From Saposhnikovia divaricata (Eukaryota > Streptophyta > Magnoliopsida > Apiales > Apiaceae): a stretch of DNA of 64,000 bases. Positions 10,186 through 23,700 of this stretch are shown here, piece after piece (the stretch's first letter is position 1; the number at the start of each line of letters is the position of its first letter). The translations under genes and the position numbers were made by a program. The notes under the pieces are model-generated. The model worked only from the letters and a program-made list of their open reading frames with translations, was not told the origin of the DNA and did not search any database. The DNA is taken from the NCBI GenBank assembly GCA_036435485.1, contig CM071596.1:62793001-62857000 (forward strand). Direction: 5' to 3'.

Positions 10186-10730
10186 TAATTTTAATTAATT
10201 TCTTTGTGACGATAAACACTATTCAATTTGTTATTTTCTTACTTTCTTAAGTAATGTTTAGTATGTTCCATTCTCGAGATATCTTATTTTTATAATACTT
10301 TTCAGATGATCTTTCGAAGGTTTAAATTTACGTTGTTATAGTTGTTTTTGTCGTTGGATTTTATGTTTACTGATAGTTGATCCCGTTGTGATGATGAACA
10401 TTTTTCAGTTCATCACATTATTTCTTTCTTAAGTCTTAAGTAACTTTTGGTATGCTCCTTTCTCGAGATCTCGTATTTTTATAATAAGGTATGCTCTTTT
10501 CTCGAGATCTCGTCTTTTTATAATAATTTTCAGATGATTCCTCCATTGTTCTAATTTACGGTTTTTATAGTTGTATTTGTTATTAGATTTTATGATTAAT
10601 GTTACTTGATTCCGTTGTGACAATGATCATTCTTTGATTCGTCACATTCTTGTAGTGTTTGATTTGCTACTTTCTCGAGATCTCGTATTTTTGTAACAGT
10701 TTTCAGATGATCCCTCCAGTTTTCTTCTTT
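10186..10730. repeat. Degenerate ~190-bp tandem repeats
   Basis: TTCTCGAGATCTCGTATTTT recurs at about 10271, 10460, 10499 and 10672, mostly followed by TAATA and a CAGATGATC-like string. The spacing is about 190, 39 and 173 bases, so one unit is internally shortened. They lie at the presumed 3' end of the Helitron-like element. Confidence 0.7.
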
Positions 10731-12000
10731 TTCAAATTTTATTGTATTTATAGTCATTACATAAAATTACGCAAAAGAGATAATAAAATATGAAAAGGCA
10801 AAAAATATCATTTATAACATTATAATATAAACGGAAAATCCTGAATTGAGGGTATAAAGTGAAATATATAAACTATTTAATAACACATAGTTTGTAAACT
10901 ACCGTTATTTTTTTGATATTAATTTGTTGATGGTGTTAAATTAGTACTTATAGCGAGATATCACGGAGTTCAATGGATCAATATTAAAAATGAGACTGCA
11001 GCTTATTTTTCAACTCTTATAAAATATATTAAAAGATAATATGAAATTAGTTATTAATTATATTTTTATTATAAAGCATTAATCAGTGTTCTGAATTTTT
11101 GAGAAATTCCCTATTAACTTTTTAAAAAAAATTTACTCACTATGAATTACTTTTGAATAATATATTTTATTATAAATAAATTTAATATATCAAATATTAT
11201 TATAATACGAAAGTATACCTGATTATTACTTCAGCTAATTTTCAATTTGCCGCTTAACCCATATCGAGAATTTTATTAATTAAACCTGATTATCGAATTT
11301 TACGAGTATCTTTATAAAATAATTATTTATATTTTGTTACAAATACGACTAATTTGTCAAATACTTTATTACTAAAATAAATATGATTATTTGTGGAAAA
11401 CAAAATCTGATTATTATTCTGTCTAATTCCTGATATTTTGCTTAAATTCCTGATCGAGAACCCAATATATTAGTCCCGATTCTCAAATTTTACGAGTATA
11501 TCTATATGTATAATTATTATTCATCGTTTAGTATACTCATATACTAATGTATCAAAAAAATTTAATCTGAATACATGCGCGCATATAAATAATAAATTAC
11601 GAAATTTAATGCGTCGCATTGTTTCTCAAATGATGTTTGGTTTGTCACGTGTCCGAGATTCTCATTTTTGTAATAACTTTCGGTCGAGCCTTTTAATTTT
11701 ATTTTTCACAAAAAAAAAATTTCTCAAATACTTGGAATCAAGTATTTTATTGTATTTGACATTGCTGAATAATCAGTACCTAGAGTAGTACACAAAAGTT
11801 AAGAAAATATGTGAAATTTTAACAATTCATATGAAATAAATAATAAATTATTAATAGAGTAGACATGTGAATTTAGGTATATAACGAGACATAAAATAAC
11901 AAAAATACAATCAATGAAGAATAACATGAGAAATGTACATTCATTATATTCAAAGATATATCAAATTAATAAATAAAAATACTGAATAATATAGATACTG

Positions 12001-12229
12001 AATTCTAGTATTTAACAAAGTACACATGTACCTCAATGGTTATGATGCGAAACTAAAGTTTAGTTGAATTGATATGTCATGGGTTCGATTCTTAGCATTG
12101 TCTAGATATTCTAAATTTTCATACTATTTTGTTATAAGGGACTTAATAGTAAAACTAAAATATATTAGAGGGTAAAAACGTAAATTGAACAAAGTGTGAC
12201 ATGTTGTGCTATTATATATATATAGTAGA
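12001..12229 (+). mobile_element. tRNA-like dispersed repeat, copy 3 (diverged)
   Basis: A box-B-like GGGTTCGATTC at 12080-12090 and a weaker box A (ACCTCAATGGTTATG) precede a tail with GGGACTTAATAGTAAAACTA and GACATGTTGTGCTATTATATA. Order and spacing follow copies 1 and 2, but identity is lower. Confidence 0.4.
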
Positions 12230-12264
12230 TATATAGTAGATAGTAGATAGTAGGTTATTATATT

Positions 12265-12745
12265 TAATGATGAGATTAGTTGTAAAGTCAAAAATTAGAA
12301 TTAGGAATGGAGGTATATATTTGAAAAAATTGATATAAAAATGTATTAAAATAAGAGTAAACAATTATTTAGAAATACAATTTTTTCTAAAATATGGCAC
12401 AACTAAAAAGGGACCAAGGAAGTGTATGCTGACAAAATTGCCACAAAATTTGTTGCACTAGTTCTCTACTTTGAATCTCTCCTAATTATTTGATCTTTTT
12501 AGTTATCGCATTTGAAAAAAATACATATATTAAAAAATTTTAATTTTATAAAATGTTTCCATGTATTGTCAATAATTAATATATTAAATGATGAAATAAG
12601 TGGTAAAGTAAAATAATGGAATTAGGAATGAAGTGGTAGATATGAAAAATTGGTATAAAAATATATTAAAATAAGAATGTAATAAATATTTAAGAACAAA
12701 TTTTTTATTAAGTGTAATAACTAAAACGGGATAGAGGGATTAATC
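12265..12745. mobile_element. Pair of Stowaway-like MITE fragments
   Basis: Two diverged copies about 320 bases apart share GATGARATWAGTKGTAAAGT and a downstream TATAAAAATRTATTAAAATA. They end in GGGACCAAGGAAG (12411) and GGGATAGAGGGAT (12730), reminiscent of the GGGACGGAGGGAG end of Stowaway MITEs. Left ends are not clear. Confidence 0.4.
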
Positions 12746-13541
12746 TATGACTCTACATCGAGTATCGAACTTTTGAAGTTCGAATAAATTTCGAACTCTT
12801 GAATCTCGAATATATATGATGTTAGCTTTGTGATTGTCAAGTTTAAATCTTAATATCGTAAAATAAAAAACAGTCATGAATTTTGAGCCGTAATAGATTT
12901 GATCTCTTGTGAAAGTTCTTAGTCTAAATCTAAATAAATAATTCTCTATTCAAGACTTTTTAGTTAACCATTTTTGGAAAATTACGAAGTAATTAAAGGT
13001 TAACTTAGAACTCAAATCTCTGCCGACTAAATTGTGTTAAACTGTTAATGGTGTGACTCCCTAACTTAATTATATTGTAATCATTGTCTTTTGACTTGAA
13101 CACATGACAAGTGATGATATGAACAAAGCAAAACACTAACTTGTAGGCACAGCTTGAGACTTGTGAAGGATTAAGAAATCACTTTCAAATAAATATGTTA
13201 TCATCAAACTATAATTTAATCCATTGTCAACTCTGGTATAAATAATTGATTATTATATGGGGATTTGGATCAGAAAAAACAACACATTAAAAGAGAACGG
13301 GTGAATCATTATTAGTCGCGTGTTGGTCTAATATATCACAATTTTAAATTAAATGGTTTTAAATATCACAACTTGAAAGAATGGCTCCAAATATTTCTAA
13401 GACGTGTGTAGTGTTTTGAATTTTTTTTTTCTAAGACGCGTTTATAGGGAGGAATGGAGGGAAAATGCTATTTAAAATAGCGTTGGGGGAGGATTCGCAG
13501 GAGGTGGGAAACACAACTTAATCTGGCGTTTTGGGGGTGGG

Positions 13542-13562
13542 AACGCCACATGATGTGGCGTT
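13542..13562. other. Perfect 10-bp palindrome
   Basis: Arms AACGCCACAT and ATGTGGCGTT flank one G. The arm sequence TGGCGTT also occurs just upstream at 13524. It lies in an otherwise T-rich gene-free stretch (13300-13730). Confidence 0.8.
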
Positions 13563-13734
13563 TAGGGTGTTCTTAATTTTTTTTTGTTTTTTGTTTTTTT
13601 TGTTTTTTGTATTTTTGTATTTTTGTTTTTTCATTTTTGTTTTGTTTTTATTTTCTCCTAAATATATATTTGCAAACAATATTAAAAAATTTATAATTAA
13701 ATGGTCAATTAAAATTATATTTTGTAGCTGAGTC

Positions 13735-14100
13735 CGGCGACCTAATTTTAAAAAAATCGGGGATCAGTCCCGATTTTTTAAAAATCAGGATAAGTTAGGG
13801 TTTAGGGTTGAGTTCATATATTATTTATTCGCCATTCTGAATATTTTTAAACCCAAAATGGAACTGTTGAACCCCAATGCTTAACTGTTGAAATCCCAAT
13901 GGAATACAAATATAATTTTAAAATTTTAATTAAAAAATTGAATTTGGCGGCCTGATTTATATAAAATCGGAAATCAGCCCCGATTTTTTAAAAATCAGGA
14001 TAAGTTAGGGTTTAGGGTCTAGGGTGTAGGGACCCTAAACCCTAAATTTGCATACGGTTTATTCATCGTTCTGAATATTTCTAAAATTTAAATGAAAACA
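13735..14100. repeat. Tandem pair with telomere-like motifs
   Basis: A unit beginning GGCGRCCTRATTT, containing the inverted repeat AAATCGGGG/CCCCGATTT and ending in TAGGGTTTAGGGT, is present at about 13735 and 13945. In the second copy the telomere-like string is itself mirrored as AGGGACCCTAAACCCTAAA (about 14028-14046). Only one or two TTTAGGG units occur, so this is not a true interstitial telomere array. Confidence 0.6.
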
Positions 14101-14104
14101 CATG

Positions 14105-14264
14105 AATTCTTGTGATTATGCCATCCTAGGGCAGAACCTGTCGCACTTGTGCGGTTTGCCTTGGATCACGTGGTTTGCAGGCTATTGCGTGAGCTCATGA
14201 GTTTATCCAGAGCGCACCCGAAGGGTAGCGGCTGCGGGTTCCTATGTTAAGAAAAAAAAAATTG
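14105..14264 (+). mobile_element. SINE (5'-truncated copy)
   Basis: The strings GTGCGGTTTGCCTTGGATCA, GGCTATTGCGTGAGCTC and GCGCACCCGAAGGGTAGCGG followed by CTGCGGGTTCC and an A-rich tail match the conserved body of a SINE family widespread in eudicots. The tRNA-related head with a box B is not visible, so the 5' end is missing. Confidence 0.7.
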
Positions 14265-15945
14265 CAACTGAACTTACTTATATTTGAATGTTCTACTACT
14301 GAACATTTAATCTAATATTATGTTTATACCATAACTTGAGTATTCTCACAAAAATTGATGAAAATTATGGAAAATTTTGTGATGTTGATGGAGGATTTTG
14401 TGATCGATTTCGATTATAATTATAATTGTCAATCAAATATGAATTGTATCGAAATTTTAAATATTTTGTATTTTTAAACAACTGTGCCCATAATTTAAAT
14501 ACATATTATTATGACATATGTGTAAGAGTTCTAGGTTGTCCGTTTCAGAGTTTTTCAGGAACATGACTCCATATTTAGCAGTTAATATTTAATTGGAATT
14601 AGTAGTCTGTTAATCAGCCTGTTTTGTTGTATACACTTACTGCATCTTTCAGCCTTGATTTGATGCTAATTGTTCAGACATTAGGGTACATTTTAAAGGG
14701 TACAGATAATTTCTGATCATCATGTAAAGACCTTGTATAAACAAACATTCAAGGCTACAGATAATTGTGATCACTGTGTAACCATATATTACAAAATCTA
14801 AATCATTGCTGGATTTTGACGTATTCTTTCTTGTAATGGCCTACAACATTATCATAACACAATAGTTTTCATTTTGGTTGTGTATTGTTTGGCACATATA
14901 TTTGTTTTTGTTTTTTACAATAATTTATCGGTATATCCGTCACTTTTTCTCAAAATGTTAGGGATTCGAATTTGATTAAAATCAAGATTGGTAATAAAGT
15001 AACTTCATAAATTAGGATGCGCCCTAAACCAACTTTAACATTTTCATCTACACTAAAAAATGACACTAACATTTTATTCCAAACACTTTTTTTTAAAAAA
15101 AGAAAAAGAAATTGAAGATTTGATTTATTCAGGCTGTTCCCGAAAGTTTTTTGTAGGTAGAAAAGAAAAGATTTCTAAAGATTTGAAAAGAAAATCTTTA
15201 TATACTTTTCTTCAAAAAATTTTTCTCACTTTTGAAAAAATTTTGAGAGAATAAAATAATCCATTTTCTATTTTTTTTTCTTTCATTGATTCTAGAACAC
15301 AGCATAAGAATCATAAATCACTACGAAAAACGAACATCCGCAATCATATATCTCATCGGTCCAATACTCATCAAATAACAACTTAAATTTTTTGCCAAAG
15401 AACAAAAACTACTAGATATATATCACACTAATTCTAAATTTGGGGGTCACGACACATGTATCTAAAACTCCATGCACATTGTTTAAGCAGTTTGCTTAGT
15501 AAGGTTAGATGGTTACAGGTATTCATGCTCCACTCCAACCGAAACTCTTTAGCCACCTCTACATTTTTTGTATTATATTTTTTATTTACTAAATCTAGAT
15601 CGTGTCGGTCTTCCAATTCCAATTGATGCTTAATTTGTAGGAGTACCTTTTCTAATCATGTACGGTTGGTTTGCTTACTATGCTAAAAGCAAATTTGACC
15701 TGTCAATGTTAAATAAATACCGGTACAAGCTTACGACTCTAGTATAAATATATTCGGGTTTAATTTATTCAATCAATGCGATTTCTTTCAATAAATTTAA
15801 ACTAATGTGATAAGTGTGTAAATTGAACCTAATATGATCGGACTGTACATTAACTAAGAAAACTAGTGCTGTATACCGTTTAGTATATATAAAAGTTACT
15901 CCCACGATTAAGTTCTGTTGGGTCATGACTCGTGAGTAAGAATTT
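14265..15945. other. Gene-free AT-rich interval
   Basis: No gene, RNA or clear repeat is visible. The short ORFs at 15060-15254 (Lys/Phe-rich, A/T-driven) and 15434-15622 have no recognisable family signature. Confidence 0.5.
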
Positions 15946-15947
15946 AA

Positions 15948-16080
15948 TGTTTAGCCAATATGAATAACTAAATAAATAAGAATTTAATGTTTAGCCAATA
16001 TGAATAACAGTTAATATGAATAACTAAATAAATAATAATTTAATGTTTAGCCAATATGAATAACTAAATAAATAAGGGTA
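15948..16080. repeat. ~40-bp tandem repeat, three units
   Basis: TTTAATGTTTAGCCAATATG plus AATAACTAAATAAATAA is repeated three times. The middle unit carries a 16-base extra piece that duplicates TTAATATGAATAACTAAATA. Confidence 0.85.
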
Positions 16081-16198
16081 ATGCTAAACAAACATTAATG
16101 TAGATGGATAAATACATTTAATATATCAGTTTTGCACTTAATACATCAATTTTGCACGAAATTTGAATATTAATATTTAGAAATTTGGGATGTTTTTA

Positions 16199-17364
16199 GG
16201 GTTAAGGAGCGAAAAACCCCCTGTGATATAGGTGTTGGAGTAAATAAGACCCTAAACTTTAAAAAGGTTCAAATAACCCCCTATAATTTAAATTTAAGGT
16301 TCAACAAGACCCCTATGATTAATTTTTCTTAACTATGGTTAGAATATATTTAAATTTAAAATACTTAAAACTTAATATTACATTAGAAGTTTTATAAAAC
16401 AATTAAGCACGAAATTGAATATTAATATTTAGAAATTTGGGATGTTTTTAGGGTTAAGGAGCGAAAAACCCCCTGTGATATAGGTGTGGGAGTAAATAAG
16501 ACCCTAAACTTTAAAAAGGTTCAAATAACCCCCTATAATTTAAATTTAAGGTTCAACAAGACCCCTATGATTAATTTTTCTTAACTATGGTTAGAATATA
16601 TTTAAATTTAAAATACTTAAAACTTAATATTACATTAGAAGTTTTATAAAACAATTAATATTGTGAATATATTGTGATTTCATATATTTTACTTTTTTTT
16701 ATTAATTTAGAAAACTTGTAATGGAACATCTATTATCTCTCTTGATAATATTAATTTAGAAAATGATAATTTCAATTTCAATTTTTATAATTTAAAATGA
16801 AATATCAAGTTTTCTCTCACTTTAAATTATTTATAAATTATAAAAATTGAAGTGAAATTATCATTTTCTTCATTTATATTATTAAGAGTATAATACATGT
16901 TTTTTTGCTCATAAAAGTAAACTTTAAATTTCGTTGGATTAAAAAAATAAAAAAAAATTGTAACCAAATAAATTGAATTTTAATACTTAAATTGAATAAA
17001 AATATTTATAAGTTAATAATAAAATTAAAATATAATATAAATAACTAATAAAATCTACATAAAAAATTCTTTACATTACACAAGTTATAAGATAGCGATT
17101 ATAATATCATCAATAAAAAAATTAATAATATGTGAAATCACAATATTTACAATATTATTTGTTTTATAAAACTTTTAATATAATATTAAGTGTTAAGTAT
17201 TTTAATTTTAAATATATTTTCTAACCGTAGTTAAGAAAAATTAATCACAAGGGTCTCGTTGAACCTTAAATTTAAATTACAGGGGGTTATTTGAACCTTT
17301 TTAAATTTTAGGGACTTATTTGCTCATACACCAATATTACAGGGGGGTTTTCGCTCCTTAACCC
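16199..17364. mobile_element. Fold-back element with duplicated left arm
   Basis: The termini GGGTTAAGGAGCGAAAA and TTTTCGCTCCTTAACCC delimit arms of about 240 bp, 16451-16690 and 17125-17364. The left arm is present twice (16199 and 16451, period 252). The duplicated block includes about 45 bases of sequence lying outside the terminus (GAATATTAATATTTAGAAAT and neighbours), so the duplication happened after insertion. The interior is non-coding. Confidence 0.8.
16757..16877. repeat. Nested inverted repeat inside the fold-back element
   Basis: GAAAATGATAATTTC followed by AATTTTTATAATTT at about 16757-16795 is matched in reverse complement at about 16838-16877. It may be a second small MITE in the centre of the larger element. 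Confidence 0.65.
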
Positions 17365-17738
17365 ATGTTGTTTCTATCGTTGGAAATTAATGTGAATGCA
17401 GGGATCCATTATTATTACTTGAAAAATTAAATTAATGTTACAAAGAGACATTGGAAAACTAAAAACAGCTAAAAACCTTAAAAAGGATGTTGAAAATATA
17501 AAAATATTTAATGCTTAACCATAGCCTTTAGGGCTACCGTTAGCATTTAAATAAAAGCTTCTATCTTGTCACCGTGCTCAATATTTGATCAAAATTGCAT
17601 TTAGCATGCGATAACATAATAACAAAATGCATAAAACATGAGCAATCTATTATCTTAGACTGCTATCTAAGAATGAACATGATTAAAACAAATATCTAAG
17701 TTACACCAAAAAAACTCCTAATTGGGGGAGATCGCACG

Positions 17739-20700
17739 TTATTGCATATTATCAGAACTAGGTGCAGCAGCAACTGACTGAAGATCTGATTTTGGGGAAG
17801 ATCCAGCAGACTGCTTGACAGATTTCTTCTTTCTTTCCTCACAGTTTTCCGAATTCAACTTGTCTGAACGAGCAACAGCTTCACCCAACTCTGATTCTGC
17901 CTTGCGCTTTGATTTCTTTTTCGCCACTAATTCAGTTATCTTCATATCCTTGGAATCATTAGAATTTCCCTTTAACTTCTCTTGCTTTGGCCTGTCTTTG
18001 TTGCCTCCATTTACAACCACAGTGGGAGCCTTGGTGGCTGCATCTGTTGCGGTTACACCAGAAACTAATTTGTCAACTGAAGCAGCACCTTGTTCAGTTA
18101 CCAACTTATCTTGCACGTACTGGGGCATTGTAACAGAATTAGTTTCCACTTGACGAGTCTCCTCTTTGTTTGACATGAGCTTCTTCCTTTTCATTTTCTC
18201 TTGATTCTGAAGAATAAATAACATAGTTATCAGTATCAACTTCCAATATACTGTTAAGTAATAACATTGCATGTAAGAACGGTAATAACATTGCATGTAA
18301 TAGCGGTAATAACATAGTAAATGGGCATCACTACCAATTTACAATATACTGTTAGATAATAAGATTTGCATGTAAGAGTGGCATACACAATAAATGGGTA
18401 TCAGTACCGACGTCCACTATACTGTTTAATGTCTGGGTTGTCTATTACCGAGTTTCTTTATGTGAGCATTCCATATGTTGGTTTTCTAAGGAACTCTGTA
18501 GTATTTAGTGCCTAGTACATTTGCTTGTCCTTATATCTGGAATAAGGCCATGGCTAAGGAATTTATAGGACATGAAGCCTATGGTACATGTCGGGTCCAA
18601 TTGGATCTTTACAGTCAAGCTTCATGCGGTGGTTCTTTGGCACTTGGTTGCCAAAAAATAATTTCCACGGATTCTAGGAGTTGATTATTCTAACACCATA
18701 ACCATCTAGAAAGTAGAAATTATTATTTCAACAAGCTAGTTGCTAGTAACTCATAGCCATGGATCATTATTTACGTACATGCTCCAGCTTGAGGGCACTA
18801 TAATAAAAATACCTAGCTTCTAGGTTCTAGCCATCTAATTAATTACGCAAGGCATCCTTATTTAGTGTACTTTACTACTTTAAGGTTGGCCACTCCATAT
18901 GCCTATACCAGAGGACCTTAACACGCAATTGACATACGTAATACAATAATATAACTTTGCTTCTCTTTTCTTGTGAAACAACCTTCTCAATAGATTCACT
19001 AAGAATAATTTGTCTAAGCGATGAGCCTCCAAGTAGTTTGATATTAGCATACCACGATAAGATTCATATGCATCTAGAGAAAAAGGTAGCTGATTGATAT
19101 ACCTTGTACAATCCGTTCACTGCTTTCTTTCTATCTTTGGCCCTACTAATAGCATGTTTGATCCCATTGTTGTCCATACAGCCTTTTGGCCACAGTTCTG
19201 CAAGCTGCATAAGAAACAAAATTAACATTAACATAGAAGAAGGAACATTCTATAAGTACAATAGTTGGCATTACATTAAATCTGTGGCTAAAGAGAAACT
19301 CTAACGAATCCAAACTTATCAAGGAAGTAGTTACAATTACAATATGTGTCACCAAACTATTATTAAGTTACTAAAGCTGCAACCAATAGCAATTATGTTG
19401 GCAAAGGAAAATGCAAGAACAAATACTTGCATTGTCATATAATGCAACAAATGATTATGATGCGTCAAGCAGAACTAGGAATGAACTCATATTACTAATT
19501 TTACATTTATATATAAGGAATACCTCGGCATAAAGTTTGTGCGCCTTTGGTCCTGAGTCTTCCTCCATCCCCTAAAACCATATAATAAAAAACATATAAT
19601 ACACCACGAAAATGATTTCAAGAAAACGTTATTGTAAATAACAATCACAAATAGTACTTGAACGTATAAATCATAGAGGTCACAGATCTTGTCCTCTAAT
19701 GCATCATCCATGCTAAACTTCTGTTTAAGTACATCGTTATCTGCAGTACCAATTTCTTGAAAATTGTCTGATGTTCCACCTGGCTGCTCAATAGCCTGGA
19801 GATGAGATAACATAATTTAAAAGATCAATAACAGTATTTTATGTATTAGGCGCAAGAGTACAACAATATTTCCCATCAAATCTTTTAACATATTAAGCAT
19901 GCATCAAAATTAGACGAAGAAAATTGTGGCATTGGGGGGTTAAAGTAAAAATTCATTGAGGGCAATACCTTCGTTTTCATCAAAGGGACACGAACTTTAA
20001 CCATATCATCAATTTCTTTCTTTATCTGTTCGAACCTAGTATTTATCTCCTTTTTTGTGGACAATCCTGCCTCACCAAGGATTTTCAAATTTCTCTGCAC
20101 AAATAACATTTTGCATCAGTCATTACAGTTCCAGGTAGTGGAAGGAGGTGGTCAAAATATTAATGTGAACTACTATTCTGCCTTTTTTGGGCAAGCCAAC
20201 CAGAGCTGACGCCCCATTACTTCTTTCATGATCGCCCTACTCATCCAAATACAAGTCAGCCATGGCTGTCCCATAGCTCTAGGCTTGGTCCAAAGAGATC
20301 AGTAGATGAAAGCTAACTAAGTCGTTGCTGTTGTGTATCGGATATTTGGATGTGCCCATGTAGACATCATCTGAACTAATAAATTGCATGAGAAGATATA
20401 GAGGTGACCATTCTACATGGCAAATGACAATGTGTAGTTTGTATCTAATAAATGTTTGCTATATGCCTATTTGAGTGTTGTAGGTCGGAGAGGAGGTTCC
20501 ACTTACACCACGAAGGCCAGTTTAGCTAAGTTAATGATGTCGGACAATAAATCTTAACAAAAGGCAAGTCTGGGCCGGTAAAATAAAGTACTTGTAATGA
20601 ACTTCTTGTACATAACTAAATACTGAAAAAAGTTTAGGAAAGTTTAACTAAATCAAAACCTGTATGGATGATTTGTAAAAAATCTAATCATTTCTTTCTC

Positions 20701-23700
20701 TTTTTATTTTTAGCTATTCATCAACAGTACGAAAGAAGACACCAACATATGAATAAACTGGTTTTCTTTAAAGCAAATAGGATTCAAACATTTATGGTTA
20801 GAGTTATGACGGGTATGAGTGAGAAGAAGGAAAAATTATTAATTCAGAAGCTGAAAGGAAAGAGCTCTAATGTGAATGGAGGAACGAAGGATTTATACAC
20901 ATGCCCACAGTCAAGGCCAAATTCCTCTGCATTTCTTCCGACCAAATGTAACATAAAAGCAATTATCAAATTATTGAGTACAAGCATATTTCTGGTAAGC
21001 GTGTGAGTGGCTTGTAAGGCTATGTACTGACCAAAGTAGATGCCTGTTTTGTGTTACCATAAAAAGGTCTTCTAACCCTCTATATTGTCTGCGTCCTTCA
21101 GAATAAAAGATAGTGTTTATGTTGTGCGCGCGCATGGCGCGCGCACAAGTGTTAATGCATATTATGTAGTTCTTCAACAAAATGCAATAAATGTTACCTT
21201 TAATGTCCTGAGTTGTATCATGTGGCCAACTATACTCATCAAACGGGTAAGCAGTTCCTTCGATATTATTCCATAGGTTAAATGCTGCAACCACCCCAAA
21301 TATATATAAGTTTTTATGCTATACAGATGCCCAAATAATTTATAATAAATAAAAAAATAATAACATGAGCTGACTGTGAGAAAGGGAAACAAATAAATGT
21401 GAAGAGATACAGTTCTAATTAGCATTGAATCATCAGCTATAGGTATAATTGTCATGTTAGCCAATCGCATACCGCTAGTCTGGCAATTTTAGCAAGCTTA
21501 GGCTTCATTTCCGGTGGCATCCTTCTTTTGCTAGTCTGATTCAAGTTATCAGCATCTGAAGCTTCTGTACTTGGAGGCCTTGCTGTCAAGCACATACATG
21601 AGCACAAAATAACAAAACAAAAGTCAGCTCTCAACATTATCATCCATAAAACTTAATATTCACTACCATTGTAGGCACATACATTCGGCAACCATCTTCT
21701 CTAAGTCCCTGATGGCTTTTTCAAGCATTGTAGTTTTCGACTTGCTACTGGAACCCTCCTTCCTCTGAACATGGGGAACCTTCTGCAAGATATTGAAAGG
21801 AATTTTTTTATATATAATTGGCAGTGAGATTTGCTTATTGAAGTAACTAAAACCTGCTACACAGGCATAAAAAAGTGTTGCAAATAAACTTGTGTTTTGA
21901 ATAACAGGTATTGCAAGCACTGTTTCAAAAAAATTACCATTTACAATTTAGAATGAATAAAAAGTAAAACCATGAGACAGAGACCATTAATAAGGTCACG
22001 TCTTACGTACATTATTTTAGTAAACTACATTTTAAAACACTCCAGAATTCAATTTTTGTTAGCTGTAAAGTTACAGAAATCACAATTCCTTGCAACACCT
22101 TTCCAATCAAAACAAAAAAGAAACATAGCAATATAAAACCCATTCTGGCATATAAGGCTCAGAATGCTTATGATCCACCAATACTTTTAAACCCTGCATT
22201 CATAAAATTACACAATGGAAATTCCTTCAACTTTGTTGATGCATGGCTCGAGTAGTGCAAAGACAAGTGCAAGTCAAAGGAATTGAGACTGCGCACAAAT
22301 GAGAAGCGACATTATCCTTATTTACTCACTCAGAATACAAGTAAAACAAAAACAACATATTTCATTTTTACTATGCACGAGTTAATTAAAAGCTATTGTA
22401 GGAGATCTAAACACTGCCCAACAACCAGTCGTGGTTGAAAGGTAAACTTAAAAAAAAAAAAAAAAAATCAACGTCTTCATGTCACATTACATACCATAAA
22501 ATAAATATGCAACATGTCAAAACACGAACATGATTTAGGTCTTTGGAGTAATGTTTAGTCAGCACCCAATTTGGGGTTACAGTTTGACAGAGTTACTTAA
22601 ACTGAAATTAAACAGTATATGCATACTATAGAAAAACAATATTTGTGATGAAACTGCAAATATGATATATAGGTCTTTTGAGCAATGGTTTTCAAGTGTT
22701 GCCTAGCATCGAGATGGCGAAATCTAATAATCGTCCATGGCGCCTTGCCTTAGGTAGGATCAACGAGAACTTGCTGAATCTAGGCATGTGGGGAACGACA
22801 ACTGGCTAAGGTAATGCCTACCCAAAACTACGTTGTAATTAGTATAAACATAGTAACATACTAATTGTACCAAGCACAGGGGGGTTTTAACATCTGCAAT
22901 TTATCTAACTTATATTATTATAATAAATAATATATAACTAAAATATTAAAAAAACGTTAAGCAACATTGTGATTATATTAAAAATATTCACTGTTGATAA
23001 TGAAATTAAGTAAATGTAATATAATATTTTTTATCTATTTCTGATGATATTATCATATTAATTTTTTGAAACTGTCATAGTTATTCATAAAAGTTATTGA
23101 CAATAGTTCTGAAAATTAAAATAGACTATGCTAATTTTTTTTTTTCAACATAATTATGGGATCATAATACAACTATGAATACAGTAATACAATACATTAT
23201 AAATATTAATCTTTAAGAAAGTTTTATTTAGTCAAATTGTCAATATATGAAAAGAAAAAGATAGACTTGGTCTGAAATATATCTAGTAACAAAATTTAGT
23301 AACAGAATTTTAATTGAAATTGCAATTCAAGTAAGTTTCTAGCAGGAAAATTAAAAGTTGATTATTACAATTTAATAATGATACCATTGCTATTTAACCA
23401 TCACGTATAAGATAAGCATCATAAATTACAGATAATAGTTATGAAATTATAAATATAATACAATGGTAATAATATTACATTTTCAATTCAAACACATATT
23501 AAATACTTATGGAATTATTATAAATAGCTTATAGTTACGGACATATATATGACACTTATGAAATGAACATGTAAAACAATAAATTATTAACATATAAACA
23601 TGTACATCAGATAATAATTATGATATCAGAAATAAAACATGTCAATCTACCATTTTCAACTAGATTACAAATATATTAACATTATAGTCTATAGATTACG

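Larger units (their letters stand above)
10093..12229 (-). mobile_element. Candidate non-autonomous Helitron
   Basis: On the minus strand the element would start TCTACTATATATATATAAT at 12229 and end CTAG at 10093. A weak GTGC/CACG hairpin lies about 10 bases before the CTAG. The outside bases are A at the 5' end and T at the 3' end, matching Helitron insertion between A and T. No Rep/helicase is encoded. The 5' end is ambiguous because a TAGTAGATA run offers several TC dinucleotides. Confidence 0.4.

Noticed and set aside
14020..14046. Interstitial telomere array
   Set aside because: Only one or two TTTAGGG units occur per copy, within a longer non-telomeric repeat.
17815..18153. 112-codon plus-strand ORF
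   Set aside because: It is antisense to the last ubinuclein exon; codon bias of the real gene explains it. The same holds for 24047-24352 and 26409-26799.
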